From assembly GCF_002742645.2 (NCBI RefSeq), contig NZ_CP033875.1, forward strand, positions 1,838,001-1,902,000: a stretch of 64,000 bases of DNA, given 5' to 3'. The notes under the pieces are model-generated. The model worked only from the letters and a program-made list of their open reading frames with translations, had not been told where the DNA came from and did not search any database. The stretch comes from Caulobacter sp. FWC26 (GTDB lineage Bacteria > Pseudomonadota > Alphaproteobacteria > Caulobacterales > Caulobacteraceae). Every line of letters begins with the position of its first letter. The first letter of the stretch is position 1. Below, piece after piece: positions 1 through 8,960 of this stretch. The position numbers and the translations under genes are program-made.

Positions 1-2567
1 GCGCCCCTTCGGCGGTGGGGCTGGCCACGGCCCTGGGTCTGCGCGAGCCGCACGGTGCGGCCGAGCAGGCGCAGACCCTGCGCGAAGCGGCCGACGCCTT
101 GCTGCGCGAGCTGGCCCTGACGCCAGTCCCGTCCCGCGAGGAGACGCTGGCGATCGCCGAAACCCTGGCCAAGGCCGGGTGGTCCTGGGGGGCGGCCGTG
201 ATTGGCGCTCTGCGCTCCGTACCGGTCGGCAACCAGTTTCGCGGATCGGGCCTCGATGTCTGGGCCCGGCTCGTCGAGTGGGAAGATCAGGCGCCGCCCG
301 GCGAGGCGGGCTCGCGCCCCATCGACCCCGAGCGCGCCGGCGAGCGCCTGGCCGAACTGCTGCAACGGTCGGGCCTGGAAGAGGTCCGTGAAGCCCAGGC
401 GACCTTCGCCAAGGAAGCCGCGTTCGCCTTCCAGCCGCGCGAGCGCGAGGGTGAGCCGCGTATGATGCTGGCCGAGGCTGGCACGGGCGTCGGCAAGACT
501 CTGGGCTATCTGGCGCCGGCGTCGCTGTGGGCCGAGGCGAATGGGCCGTCGGTGTGGATCAGCACCTATACGCGCGCGTTGCAGCGGCAGATCGAGCGCG
601 AGAGCCGGTCGATCTATCCCGATCCTAAGGAGCGCGCCCGCAAGGCCGTCGTGCGAAAAGGTCGGGAGAACTATCTTTGCTTGTTGAACTTTCAGGAACA
701 GGTCAACGGTGCGCAGCTGGGCAATGGCGACCTGATCGGGCTGGCGCTGACGGCCCGCTGGGCCCGCGCGACTCGCGACGGCGACATGACCGGCGGGGAC
801 TTTCCCGCTTGGCTTCCCACCCTGACAGCTGTGCCGCCCTCCATGCAGGCCAGCCCCGCCAACCTCGTCGACCGACGCGGCGAGTGCATCCACGCCGGCT
901 GCCAGCACTATCGGATCTGTTTTATCGAGAAGGCGGTGCGCGCCTCAAAGCGCGCGGATCTGGTGATCGCCAACCACGCTCTGGTCCTCACGCAGGCGGC
1001 CTTCGACGGCGCGCGGACCGCGCGCGGGCTGAAGGGTGACAACGAGACGACCAGCCTCAAGCGGATCGTCTTCGACGAGGGCCACCATCTTTTCGAGGCC
1101 GCCGACAGCGCCTTCTCCGCCGCCCTGTCCGGCGCTGAGGCGGCGGAGCTGCGGCGCTGGATCCGTGGGCCCGAAGGCCGAGGCCGTCGCGGGCGCGGCC
1201 TGGAGGCGCGCTTGCTAGACATCCTGGGCGACCGGGAGGGCGCGCGGGGCGCGATGAGCCAGGCCATCCAGGCCGCGGCCGCCCTTCCCGGCGAAGGCTG
1301 GTCGGGCCGGGTCGCGCCGCCTGACGGCCAGATCAACCCGATCGGCCCGATCGAGAACTTCCTGGTCGCCGTCATCGAGCAGCTGCGCGCCCGCAGCGGC
1401 GACCGGGGTGGGGCCGATCTTGGCCTGCAATGCGATGCTCGCCCGCCGATCGATCTCGTCCGCGAGCGTGCGCCAGAGGCGGCAAAGGCGCTGGCGGCGA
1501 TCGAAGCCCCGCTGCTGGCCCTGGCGCGTGCGCTGGAGGACGTGCTGGACGAGGACGCAGAGCACCTAGGCGCCTCGGAACGCGCGCGGATCGAAGGCGC
1601 GCTGCGCGGGTTGGATCGGCGCGCGCGCATGACGCTGCCGGCCTGGCGCTCGATTCTGAAAGCCATCGAGGACGACGACGTCGAGCCGAGCGACAGCGAT
1701 CCCGATTTCGTCGACTGGTTCGAGGCCACTTTCCTCTATGGCCGCGTGGTCGACGCCGCCTGCCGTCGCCACTGGGTGGACCCGACCGAACCCTTGCGCG
1801 CGGCGGTGCTTTCGCCGGCGCACGGCGTGCTGGTGACCAGCGCCACCTTGGTCGATCCCGCGCTGGAAGATCCGTTCGCCCTGGCGGAGATGCGCACGGG
1901 AGCCGCGCGGCTGCCCTCCGCGCCCAAGGTCCTTCGGCTGGTTTCGCCCTTCGACTACGAGAACAACGCCAAGGCCTTTGTGGTCACGGACGTGAACAAG
2001 GAAGATCCGCGTCAGGTCTCTGCGGCCATGCGCGAGCTGTTCCTCGCGGCTGGGGGCGGGGGGCTTGGCCTCTTCACCGCCATCCGCCGCCTGAAGGCCG
2101 TGCATGAGCGTATCGCCGCGCCGCTGGCCGATCAGGGCCTGGCGCTCTACGCCCAGCATGTAGATCCCCTGGAGGTCGGGGCGCTGGTCGACATCTTCCG
2201 GGCCGAGGAAGACGCCTGCCTGCTGGGCACCGACGCCATTCGCGACGGCGTGGACGTGCCCGGCCGCTCGCTGCGGCTCTTGGTGTTCGACCGCGTGCCC
2301 TGGCCGCGACCGGACGTGCTGCACAAGGCGCGCCGGCTACGCTTTGGCGGCAAGGGCTATGACGACGCGGTGGCGCGGGCGCGAATCAGCCAAGCCTTTG
2401 GGCGACTGATCCGACGCGCCGACGATCGCGGGGTCTTCGTGATGCTGGACGCGGCGGCGCCCACCCGGCTGTTCTCCAGCCTTCCCGAAGGGGTCACGCT
2501 GGAGCGGGTCAGTCTTGTCGAAGCCATTGAGGCGACCAGCGCCTTCCTGACCGCGAAGACGGTCTGA
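1..2567 (+). CDS. ATP-dependent DNA helicase, Rad3/DinG (XPD-like) family, 5' partial
   Basis: A superfamily 2 helicase that would unwind DNA using ATP, probably in repair or replication-associated processing. The frame is open to the left edge, so the true start lies outside the window; the GTG at 15 is only an in-frame codon. Visible parts: Walker A AEAGTGVGKT (nt 471-500), a DEAH-type box VFDEGHH (near nt 1068), and a late motif QAFGRLIRR (near nt 2390) typical of motif VI. Four cysteines between motifs I and II (ENYLC, then GECIHAGC and RIC) fit the 4Fe-4S cluster that marks XPD/DinG helicases. About 855 residues are present. The family is clear; the exact role in this organism is not. 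Confidence 0.9.
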   Translation, partial: APSAVGLATALGLREPHGAAEQAQTLREAADALLRELALTPVPSREETLAIAETLAKAGWSWGAAVIGALRSVPVGNQFRGSGLDVWARLVEWEDQAPPGEAGSRPIDPERAGERLAELLQRSGLEEVREAQATFAKEAAFAFQPREREGEPRMMLAEAGTGVGKTLGYLAPASLWAEANGPSVWISTYTRALQRQIERESRSIYPDPKERARKAVVRKGRENYLCLLNFQEQVNGAQLGNGDLIGLALTARWARATRDGDMTGGDFPAWLPTLTAVPPSMQASPANLVDRRGECIHAGCQHYRICFIEKAVRASKRADLVIANHALVLTQAAFDGARTARGLKGDNETTSLKRIVFDEGHHLFEAADSAFSAALSGAEAAELRRWIRGPEGRGRRGRGLEARLLDILGDREGARGAMSQAIQAAAALPGEGWSGRVAPPDGQINPIGPIENFLVAVIEQLRARSGDRGGADLGLQCDARPPIDLVRERAPEAAKALAAIEAPLLALARALEDVLDEDAEHLGASERARIEGALRGLDRRARMTLPAWRSILKAIEDDDVEPSDSDPDFVDWFEATFLYGRVVDAACRRHWVDPTEPLRAAVLSPAHGVLVTSATLVDPALEDPFALAEMRTGAARLPSAPKVLRLVSPFDYENNAKAFVVTDVNKEDPRQVSAAMRELFLAAGGGGLGLFTAIRRLKAVHERIAAPLADQGLALYAQHVDPLEVGALVDIFRAEEDACLLGTDAIRDGVDVPGRSLRLLVFDRVPWPRPDVLHKARRLRFGGKGYDDAVARARISQAFGRLIRRADDRGVFVMLDAAAPTRLFSSLPEGVTLERVSLVEAIEATSAFLTAKTV

Positions 2568-2636
2568 ACCCACCTGCGCGATGCGTCCGGTCGACGTTCG
2601 GAGTCGTACCGCTCCTCGTCACGAGGAGACCTGTGC

Positions 2637-3224
2637 ATGCGTGTTCGAAACCCCGTCGCCCTGGCTGTCGTGGCGTTCTCACTGCTGGTCGCGGGCCAGG
2701 CCTGGTCCTTTGAGCTTTCCGCCAAGGCCAAGGCGGCGCTCGCCAAGGGGGAGGCTTATGCCGAGGTGTTTCCGGATCCTGACGGCATCTCGGGGCATGT
2801 GAAGGGGGTGGTGGATATCAATGCGCCGCCTGAGAAGGTCTGGCGTATCATGACCGATTGCGCGGCGGCCAAGGTGATGATCACCACGCTTGCCGTCTGC
2901 CGCATCGTCGAGGGCGACATGGCCCGGGGCTGGGATATTCGCGAGCATGTGACCCGCAGGAACCTGGTGTTTCCCGGTATGCGGATCGTGTTCCGGTCCG
3001 ACTACGAGCCCTACAGCCGCATCAGGTTCAAGCTGGTCGGCGGCGATCTGAAGGTCGAGCAGGGCGAATGGAAGCTGCAAGCCTTGGACGACGGCCGGCG
3101 AACCCGCGTCTTCTACGACAATCGCCTGGCGGTGGACTGGCCTGTCCCCAAAGCGCTGATCCGCGAAGCGCTACGCAAGGACACGCCCAAGGTGCTGATG
3201 AATCTCAAGCGTCTCTGCGAGTAG
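2637..3224 (+). CDS. Secreted SRPBCC (START-like) family protein
   Basis: A 195-residue protein with an N-terminal signal peptide (about residues 1-24, cleavage near AWS-FE), so it is probably periplasmic. The rest reads as an SRPBCC/polyketide-cyclase fold: INAPPEKVWRIMTDC near residue 60 is the usual first helix of the fold, followed by alternating beta strands and a long C-terminal helix ending in LKRLCE. Members bind hydrophobic ligands in a deep cavity; the ligand cannot be read from sequence. It lies 69 bases after the helicase gene on the same strand and could be co-transcribed. The pectate lyase gene ends 10 bases downstream on the other strand. Confidence 0.75.
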   Translation: MRVRNPVALAVVAFSLLVAGQAWSFELSAKAKAALAKGEAYAEVFPDPDGISGHVKGVVDINAPPEKVWRIMTDCAAAKVMITTLAVCRIVEGDMARGWDIREHVTRRNLVFPGMRIVFRSDYEPYSRIRFKLVGGDLKVEQGEWKLQALDDGRRTRVFYDNRLAVDWPVPKALIREALRKDTPKVLMNLKRLCE

Positions 3225-3234
3225 TCAGGTCCTG

Positions 3235-4870
3235 TCAGCTCGCGGTCACGTACTTGATCAGCGCGGCCATGTTCTCGATGTAAGTCCCCGTGGAGATGCC
3301 GATCTTGGGCGTTTCGGTGATGTAGGGGGAGGTGTCCGTCGCATCGCCGACTCGCGTCTGGCTGAAGTCGCCCGGCGCCGGCGTTGGCGAACCGTCGCCG
3401 ATGTACGGATTGCTGGTCGCCTTCAGTTCGGTCGGCCACCAGCCTTCAGCGTTCAGCGACGCGATCAGGCCGGCGACCTTGTCCGGCGAGGTCTGGCCGG
3501 CGTCGGCCTTCAGCGTGTCCACGTTCAGGTCGGAGACCGAGATGTCTCCGGTCGTGAAGTACTTCGGCAGCGCCTTGCGCCCCCCCCTTGAGCGGCGAGT
3601 CCTTGCTGGCGACCTCGGGGGGCGTCGCCTGAAGCTTGGCCAGTCGCTTGCGCAGCCCCGCGACGTTCACTGACCGGAACGATGAATAGTGGATGACCGT
3701 GCCTTGCGGGTTCTGGTCGGCATAGTATTCGCCGTTGACGACATTGCTGCCCCGGCGGTGGATGTAGAGCGGCTTTCCCGTGCCGATCTCGATGAAGGTG
3801 GGATAGGGGCGGCCCTTCTGGATTTCCTGCGGCAGCTTGATGCTGTCCAGCCAGTCCAAGGCCTCGCCCAGGCGCGCCAGATACTTCGGGTCGCCCGTCA
3901 GTTCGTAGAAGTCCATGCAGGCGGCGATGTTGGCGCCGGTGGTGTGAGAGGCGAAGGCCTCCGGCTCGTAGCTGCGCGCGGCGGCGGGTTTCAGCGTGTC
4001 GACGTGGTGCTGCAGGCCCCAGGCCGGCTGCGGCTGTGGCTGCTGGCAGATCACGAAGCAGTCCATCGCCTTCCTGATCGCAGGCAGGGCGCGGGGATCG
4101 CCCAGGGTCTGCCAGACCATGATCAGGAACTTGATGTTCTCGCCGGCCACATCGTCGTTGAAGGTGATGTAGCCAGTGTAGTCCGCGTGGCCGTGGTTCT
4201 TGAAATCGGTCTTGAGCGGGAAGCGCTGGGGCCAGCCGCCGTTGGGATACTGGCTGTCCAGAACGAACTGCAGCGCCTTGTCCAAGGCCGGTCTGAAGCG
4301 CTTGTCCTGCTTTTCGGCGGAGAGGCGCAGCAGGAACTGGGAACTCTCCGCCGTGCCGGCGTCGTCGAAGGTGGCGTTGCCGTAGTAGTGCTGGAATTCC
4401 TCGAGCCGCCAGCCGTTCTTGCCGATGGTGTCGTACCATTTGCGGATCGACGCCTCGCCGGCGAGGTCGCCCAGGTAGTTCCAGCCGCCAGCGGGATGCT
4501 GGATGGCGATCAGGGCCTCGGCCGCCTTGCAGGCGGCGTCGTAGTAAGCCTCGTCGCCGGTGGCGTGATAGGCGTCGAGGAACAGGTGCCCCATCGTCGC
4601 CGTGCCCGGCGGCTGCACCCAGATCATGGTGGGATAGGCCTCCATCTCGCCCCAGCGGCGCGAGAAGTCGGGCAGATAGCTCCAGACGTAGCCACCCTTG
4701 TAGGCGACCTTGTCGACCATGAAGCGCGTAGCTTTGCGCATCGTCTGCAGCGCGGCCTCGCGGGTCGGCGCGGCGAGCGCACGGCGGGGCGACAGGACGC
4801 CGGCCGCAGCGAAGGCCGCCGCAGAAGTGGCCAGGAGGCGGCGGCGGGAGAGCGGGCTGACGGGCATCAA
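3235..4870 (-). pseudogene. Pectate lyase (PelA/Pel-15E, PL10-like) with an internal frameshift
   Basis: A secreted polysaccharide lyase that would cleave pectate by beta-elimination. The first 430 or so residues carry a Tat-like signal (SRRRLLATSAAAFAAAGVLS) and an alpha/alpha-barrel pectate lyase body, including GNATFDDAGTAE. After DSPLKGG the frame is lost at a run of eight G on the coding strand (3587-3580). Read through, that frame ends as an unrelated Arg/Gly-rich tail near 3446. The missing C-terminus continues in another frame (RKALPKYFTTGDISVSD onward) to a stop at 3235. Removing one G gives a single protein of about 544 residues. Either the gene is truly broken or switchable, or the base count is an assembly error. 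Confidence 0.85.
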
Positions 4871-4967
4871 GAACTCCGATCGGCGCGGAGCTTACATCGA
4901 GGGTTGGGTGAGCGAACTCCCTGGCCAGCGATGGCTCCGTCATCTTTGACGTGACGTTGAGGCTAGT

Positions 4968-4983
4968 ATGCTACCGGTGTCAT
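4968..4983. promoter_or_regulatory. Palindromic operator candidate upstream of pectate lyase
   Basis: ATGCTACCGGTGTCAT is symmetric in 12 of 16 positions (ATGnnACCGGTnnCAT). Its CG-centred symmetry is typical of LacI-family operators that control sugar-polymer genes in Caulobacterales and xanthomonads. It sits about 100 bases upstream of the pectate lyase start. No regulator gene is nearby, so the assignment is inference. Confidence 0.4.
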
Positions 4984-5059
4984 CATTTTGACTATCCACT
5001 TTTCATCCCTGTGGGCACAGCGGAATCTGTCGATCTGGATCGTTCGTCGCGCTTAGGCG

Positions 5060-5225
5060 GATCTCCTGCGACAGGGAGACGCGTTGCCTGATGATCTGCG
5101 TTCGGCGAGGTTCTGCGCGTTCATTTGAGGCGACGCCGCCGCGCTCGGAGCAGCGTGGCCGACGCCGTCCTGTTGGGGAACAGGACGACGCCCCCGGGTC
5201 CGCAAAGGCCCGGGGGCGTTTTCAT
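5060..5225 (+). ncRNA. Candidate small RNA ending in two hairpins and an intrinsic terminator
   Basis: The 3' part shows a perfect 9-bp hairpin with a GGGG loop (about 5165-5186), followed at once by an 11-bp GC-rich stem (5188-5198 with 5209-5219) and a T run. This is a rho-independent terminator readable only on the plus strand. The nearest plus-strand gene upstream ends at 3224, so a separate short transcript must end here, or it is an attenuated leader for the gene at 5331. The 5' end given is a guess. I do not recognise a known RNA family. Confidence 0.4.
5188..5224 (+). terminator. Rho-independent terminator
   Basis: Stem ACGCCCCCGGG / CCCGGGGGCGT with a 10-base loop, followed by TTTC on the plus strand. 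The reverse strand has no T run after the stem, which fixes the direction. Confidence 0.8.
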
Positions 5226-5330
5226 GCCGCCAGCGAAGCGGCGATGCCATTCTGGTGACAGAACGGTGATCACTCTGCGTCCAGCGGTCGCATGGTGTGC
5301 AGGTGTTTACGTCTTGTAAATCTATCGGCC

Positions 5331-5513
5331 ATGGGGACACGCGACGACCACCTGACCGAAGCCGAGCGGCTTGAGCGACAAGCCGAGATCGCCGATAGCG
5401 CGCACGCGCGCGCCGCCTTGCTGCGCATGGCGCAAGCTTCGCGCGGCGCCGCCGCGTTGGTGGGCCTGTTCGAGGCCAGTTACGATGAAGCGCTTACGGT
5501 GTCGCGCGGTTAG
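5331..5513 (+). CDS. Small hypothetical protein (60 aa)
   Basis: A short protein that starts MGTRDDHLTEAERLERQ and is rich in Ala, Arg and Glu. It is predicted to be mostly helical, with no signal peptide or membrane segment. I do not recognise the family. It reads as a real gene because its stop lies 4 bases from the stop of the convergent racemase gene, a tail-to-tail arrangement used repeatedly in this window, and because its codons have high third-position GC. It may belong to the transcript that contains the hairpins at 5165-5224. An in-frame GTG at 5292 is a less likely start. Confidence 0.5.
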   Translation: MGTRDDHLTEAERLERQAEIADSAHARAALLRMAQASRGAAALVGLFEASYDEALTVSRG

Positions 5514-5517
5514 CGCC

Positions 5518-6186
5518 TCAATCGGCGAGACAGACCTCGACGCAGCGGACCGCCAGGGTTTGCGTGGCGTCGAGAAACGGCGTCGACAATTCGGTCTGAG
5601 ACAGGACCAGAGGCACTTCGGTGCAACCGGCGATGACCGCCTGGGCGCCCTTGTTGATCAGGCGGTGGGCGAGAGCGGCCATGGCCTCGCGAGAGGCCTG
5701 TCCCACATCGCCCCTCTTGATCCGGTAAAGCAGAGCCATGAACTCGACCTGCTCGTGATCGTCCAAGGTTACGACTTCCAGGCCAAGCTGAGAGAACCGG
5801 TCTCGATAGAGTCCGAGCGCCAGGCTCGTGCCCAAGACGCCCGCGACGCCGGCGCCCTGGGCTCGCGCGGCGAGCCCGGCCGTTTCCAGCATGTCGATCA
5901 GCGGCAGACCCGAAGCGCGCACCTCCTGTGCGTAAGCGTGCGCGGTGTTGCACGCGATCGCCAGCACCTGCGCGCCCGAAGCGCTTAGGCCAGCGGCCAT
6001 CGCGGCCAGCACCGGTCCAGGATCGGAGCCGTCGACATTCCTGTCGGGGACCTTGGGATTGATATCCACTAGCACCCGCAGATGGTCCTGCTCTCGGCTT
6101 ACTGGCGTCGCGGCTTGGAGTTTGGCCAGAAAGTCGAGGGTGGCGGCCGGACCCATGCCGCCCAGAACGCCTAGAACCTTGCTCAT
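5518..6186 (-). CDS. Aspartate/glutamate racemase family protein
   Basis: A cofactor-independent amino-acid racemase of 222 residues, normal for the family. It begins KVLGVLGGMGPAAT, the characteristic N-terminal strand-loop. Both catalytic cysteines are present: ACNTAH (near residue 80) and GCTEVPL (near residue 190). These two Cys act as the two-base pair in aspartate and related racemases. It starts 11 bases after the D-cysteine desulfhydrase gene on the same strand, so the two very likely form an operon for D-amino-acid metabolism. The substrate (Asp, Glu or other) cannot be fixed from sequence. Confidence 0.88.
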   Translation of the reverse strand: MSKVLGVLGGMGPAATLDFLAKLQAATPVSREQDHLRVLVDINPKVPDRNVDGSDPGPVLAAMAAGLSASGAQVLAIACNTAHAYAQEVRASGLPLIDMLETAGLAARAQGAGVAGVLGTSLALGLYRDRFSQLGLEVVTLDDHEQVEFMALLYRIKRGDVGQASREAMAALAHRLINKGAQAVIAGCTEVPLVLSQTELSTPFLDATQTLAVRCVEVCLAD

Positions 6187-6197
6187 CCGAAACGCTC

Positions 6198-7199
6198 CTA
6201 GCCTAGCGCGGGCTCTAGCACCGTCTGATAGCCGAACAGCCCCTGGGCGCCGCCGGTATGCAGGAACACGACCCGTTCGCCCTTGAAAGCGCCTTTGCGC
6301 GCCTGATCGATGAGCCCCTTCATCGCCTTGCCCGAATAGACCGGATCGAGCAGCAGGCCTTCGGTGCGGGCGGCCAGGGCCAGGGCATCGATGACGCCTT
6401 GGTCCACGAGGCCGTAGCCTTCGCCCACATAGTCGCAGTCGGCGACGACCGCTTCGCGCCGGACCCGGCCCGCCGCGCCGATCGTCTCGGCCGTCGCGAC
6501 GGCGAGGTTGTAGACGTTCTCTTCCTGCTTAGGCTTGGGCGCGCGCACGCCAAACCCCAGGATCGGGATGTCGACCGACAATGCGGCGAAGCCGGCGACC
6601 AGGCCCGCATGGGTGCCTGCGCTACCGGTGGCGGTGACCAGGCGATCGATCTTGAGACCCATCTGGTCAGCCTGAACCACCAGTTCGCGCGCGCAGTCGA
6701 CATAGCCAAGCGCCCCGACGGTGTTTGAGCCGCCGCCGGGTATCACGTACGGCTTGCCGCCGCGCTGGCGCACGCTCTGGGCCGTGATCTCAAGCTCTGC
6801 GACCATGTCGGTCCCGCCCGGCACATAGCGCAGCGACGCGCCCATCAACTTATCGAGCAGTACATTGCCGTTGCCCATGTAGTCGCTGGCCTTCGACCCG
6901 GTGCGCTCCTCCAGGATCACTTCGGTCCTGAGGCCAAAGCGGGCCCCGACGGCGATGGTCTGGCGAACGTGGTTGGACTGCACAGCCCCCTGGGTGACCA
7001 GGGTGTCGGCGCCCTGGGCCAGGGCTTCGCCGAGTAGAAACTCCAGCTTGCGGGTCTTGTTGCCGCCACCGGCGAGGCCGGTGCAGTCGTCGCGTTTGAC
7101 CCACAGGTCGACGCCCAGTTCCGCGCCGAGGCGGGGGAGGGGTTCCAGGGGTGTCGGCAAGTGCGCGAAGCGGGCGCGAGGAAAGCGGGCGAGGTGCAT
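6198..7199 (-). CDS. dcyD: D-cysteine desulfhydrase
   Basis: A PLP enzyme of 333 residues that breaks D-cysteine into pyruvate, ammonia and sulfide. It belongs to the ACC deaminase/D-cysteine desulfhydrase branch of fold type II. The PLP lysine sits in [11 protein letters not shown] (near residue 50), followed by [13 protein letters not shown], which binds the substrate carboxylate. A later [10 protein letters not shown] binds the PLP phosphate. It is the first gene of a two-gene unit with the racemase. Closely related enzymes deaminate 1-aminocyclopropane-1-carboxylate; the pairing with a racemase favours a D-amino-acid role. Confidence 0.87.
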   Translation of the reverse strand: MHLARFPRARFAHLPTPLEPLPRLGAELGVDLWVKRDDCTGLAGGGNKTRKLEFLLGEALAQGADTLVTQGAVQSNHVRQTIAVGARFGLRTEVILEERTGSKASDYMGNGNVLLDKLMGASLRYVPGGTDMVAELEITAQSVRQRGGKPYVIPGGGSNTVGALGYVDCARELVVQADQMGLKIDRLVTATGSAGTHAGLVAGFAALSVDIPILGFGVRAPKPKQEENVYNLAVATAETIGAAGRVRREAVVADCDYVGEGYGLVDQGVIDALALAARTEGLLLDPVYSGKAMKGLIDQARKGAFKGERVVFLHTGGAQGLFGYQTVLEPALG

Positions 7200-7264
7200 G
7201 GGCGCGGTTCCTGAACGAGTCGCGCTCTTGTTATCACGTCCGACGCGGTGGCCACCGCACGACT

Positions 7265-7705
7265 TCAGGGTTGCTGGGCTTCCGCCTTGGCTTCAATGCG
7301 TCGTCGGGCGCGCTCAGCCGCCCGGGCGCGCGCTTCGGGGTCTTTGAGCTGCTTCTTGATCATCTGAACCAGTTCGTAGGGAGGGTCAGTCGTCGGGGGG
7401 GATCCGCTCGGATCGCCCATGATCTCGGCCACGACATTCGCCGTGTCCCTGGCCCTTTCCTGATCGTACCACTGGCGAAGCGTGCCGCAGACCGTCTTTG
7501 GGATGATCGTGCCCCCCATGGTCTTTTTCACGCAGACCACGCGGTCGGGCTCAGCCTTATGGAGTGCGTTCAACTGCTCGATGATCTCCTGATCCGGCAG
7601 GGTCTTCTGGAGAACCTTGCGAGAAGCCTCCACCGTCACCGCATCCACTGGCGCATCCTGGGCGGTCTGGCCCGATAGGGCGATAAGCAAGGCAACAATT
7701 AGCAT
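7265..7705 (-). CDS. Hypothetical secreted protein
   Basis: A 146-residue protein starting [19 protein letters not shown], a short signal peptide, so probably periplasmic. The open frame extends upstream to 7846, but that part looks non-coding and the ATG at 7705 is followed directly by the hydrophobic segment. Two cysteines (VVCVKK and TVCGTL) could form a disulfide. The C-terminal third is a charged Ala/Arg/Glu helix ([15 protein letters not shown]). I do not recognise the family. It is monocistronic, 65 bases upstream of the desulfhydrase start in the same direction. Confidence 0.6.
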   Translation of the reverse strand: MLIVALLIALSGQTAQDAPVDAVTVEASRKVLQKTLPDQEIIEQLNALHKAEPDRVVCVKKTMGGTIIPKTVCGTLRQWYDQERARDTANVVAEIMGDPSGSPPTTDPPYELVQMIKKQLKDPEARARAAERARRRIEAKAEAQQP

Positions 7706-7926
7706 GGCGACAACCTGCGGGTGAGCTCTCCTGTATCGCCCAGTTTCGCACGCTCGCACAGGGGGCTCGCGGCTTGAGTTGAATTGGCGGGCGACCGGCG
7801 GCCTCGCTTCCGGTGTCCCTCTCAGTTCTTGACGGGGGCAAAGCATGCTAGGCTGACATCACGAAAAGAGCTGATCGACGTGCGTCGCAGAGGTGCGGGG
7901 TCGACCGCTAACAATGGGAGGAAGTC

Positions 7927-8499
7927 ATGAGTCAGCGTGGCCTTCTGATGAGGGCGGTTCTGGTGGCGACGCTGCTGGGCGCTTCGTCGCTTTCGACCCT
8001 GGCCAGCGCGTCGACGCTCGTGATCGGGGGCGGGCTGGCCAAGGAGTGCTCTGACGCTGCGATCGACGGCCGATCGGACAAGGCGTCGGTCGTGACCTGC
8101 ACGACGGCGCTGGAGACCGAGACCCTGAACTTCAGGGACCGCGCGCGCACCTTCGTCAACCGGGGCGTCCTCCAGATGCGGCAACGCGATTTCACCGGCG
8201 CCAGGGCCGATTTCGACACGGCGTCGAAGCTGGATCCCAATCTTGGCGAGGCCTGGGTCAATCGCGGCGCCGCCTATGTGGGAGAAAAGCGCTACCGCGA
8301 AGGCGTCGAGCAGATCGACAAGGGCCTCGCGCTCGGCGTCAAGGATCCGGAGCGAGCCTGGTTCAATCGCGGTCTCGCCAACGAAGGGCTGGGCGATCTG
8401 AACGCAGCCTATCGCGACTATTCACGGGCGGCCGCCTTGAAGCCGGATTGGGCGGCGCCGAAAACAGAGCTCGCGCGTTTCACGGTCAAACGGCCCTGA
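7927..8499 (+). CDS. Secreted tetratricopeptide repeat (TPR) protein
   Basis: 190 residues with a signal peptide (about 1-28, LASAS) and TPR-type helix pairs between about residues 75 and 180: ARTFVNRGVLQMRQRDF, AWVNRGAAYVGEKRY and AWFNRGLANEGLGDL. TPRs mediate protein contacts; no enzymatic domain is present. Two cysteines precede the repeats. A good ribosome site (GGGAGGAAG) sits just before the ATG. The next gene, also a small secreted protein, follows after 56 bases, so co-transcription is possible. Function beyond scaffold binding is unknown. Confidence 0.75.
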   Translation: MSQRGLLMRAVLVATLLGASSLSTLASASTLVIGGGLAKECSDAAIDGRSDKASVVTCTTALETETLNFRDRARTFVNRGVLQMRQRDFTGARADFDTASKLDPNLGEAWVNRGAAYVGEKRYREGVEQIDKGLALGVKDPERAWFNRGLANEGLGDLNAAYRDYSRAAALKPDWAAPKTELARFTVKRP

Positions 8500-8555
8500 G
8501 ACTGAAACCATCGAGAGACCCGGATGATCGTGTCCTGCTGCGCGAGGGGCGTCAT

Positions 8556-8954
8556 ATGATGCGTTCAGGCGCTGCCTGTTTGGCGATGATTTGGTTCCTG
8601 GTCTGGCCTCTTTCCGCCGGAGCGCAGGATCTGCGGGACCTTCAGGCGCGAAACGCCGCCGCCCACGCCCTTGAAGACATCCGTCGCGAGGCGGTGCAGA
8701 ACCAGATCGCGGCGTCCAACGCTCAGGAGCGGGCGCGCACCCAAGTCATCCTGCGCGGCCTGAACTCAGGTTTGGTGACCGGACCTGTCGTGTTGAGGGA
8801 GTGGACCCCGCCGCCCGTGGATGCTGAAGCGATGCGGCGGGAACTGGATTTTGACGCCTCTATGGAGCGCCTGGAACGGCTCACTCAAGAGGCCCTGGCG
8901 CAGAGCAATGCTCGGATGCGGGCGATCCGGCCCGCTAGCGAGCCGAAGGAGTAG
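8556..8954 (+). CDS. Hypothetical secreted coiled protein
   Basis: 132 residues beginning MMRSGAACLAMIWFLVWPLS with a signal peptide ending near GAQ. The mature part is a long charged helix (LRDLQARNAAAHALEDIRRE) followed by a proline turn (WTPPPVDAEAM) and another helix with a likely coiled-coil pattern. A GAGGGG ribosome site precedes the ATG at 8556; the second ATG at 8559 is also possible. It ends 6 bases before the metallopeptidase gene and is probably co-transcribed with it. I do not recognise a family. Confidence 0.6.
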   Translation: MMRSGAACLAMIWFLVWPLSAGAQDLRDLQARNAAAHALEDIRREAVQNQIAASNAQERARTQVILRGLNSGLVTGPVVLREWTPPPVDAEAMRRELDFDASMERLERLTQEALAQSNARMRAIRPASEPKE

Positions 8955-8960
8955 GGTTTC

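Larger units (their letters stand above)
4871..5330. other. Intergenic region with operator-like palindrome and RNA-like hairpins
   Basis: This 460-base gap lies between the pectate lyase start and a small gene at 5331. No convincing protein-coding frame was found. It holds a 16-base palindrome at 4968-4983 and two adjacent hairpins at 5165-5224 that look like the 3' end of a plus-strand transcript. Confidence 0.6.

Noticed and set aside
3525..4943. A 472-residue frame in the pectate lyase region
   Set aside because: It is Arg/Pro-rich, lacks domain features and runs in a second frame of the lyase gene, so it is a high-GC shadow.
5020..5046. ECF sigma-factor promoter (GGAA...CGTT) before the RNA candidate
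   Set aside because: The spacing between the two boxes is too short for the known SigT-type consensus.
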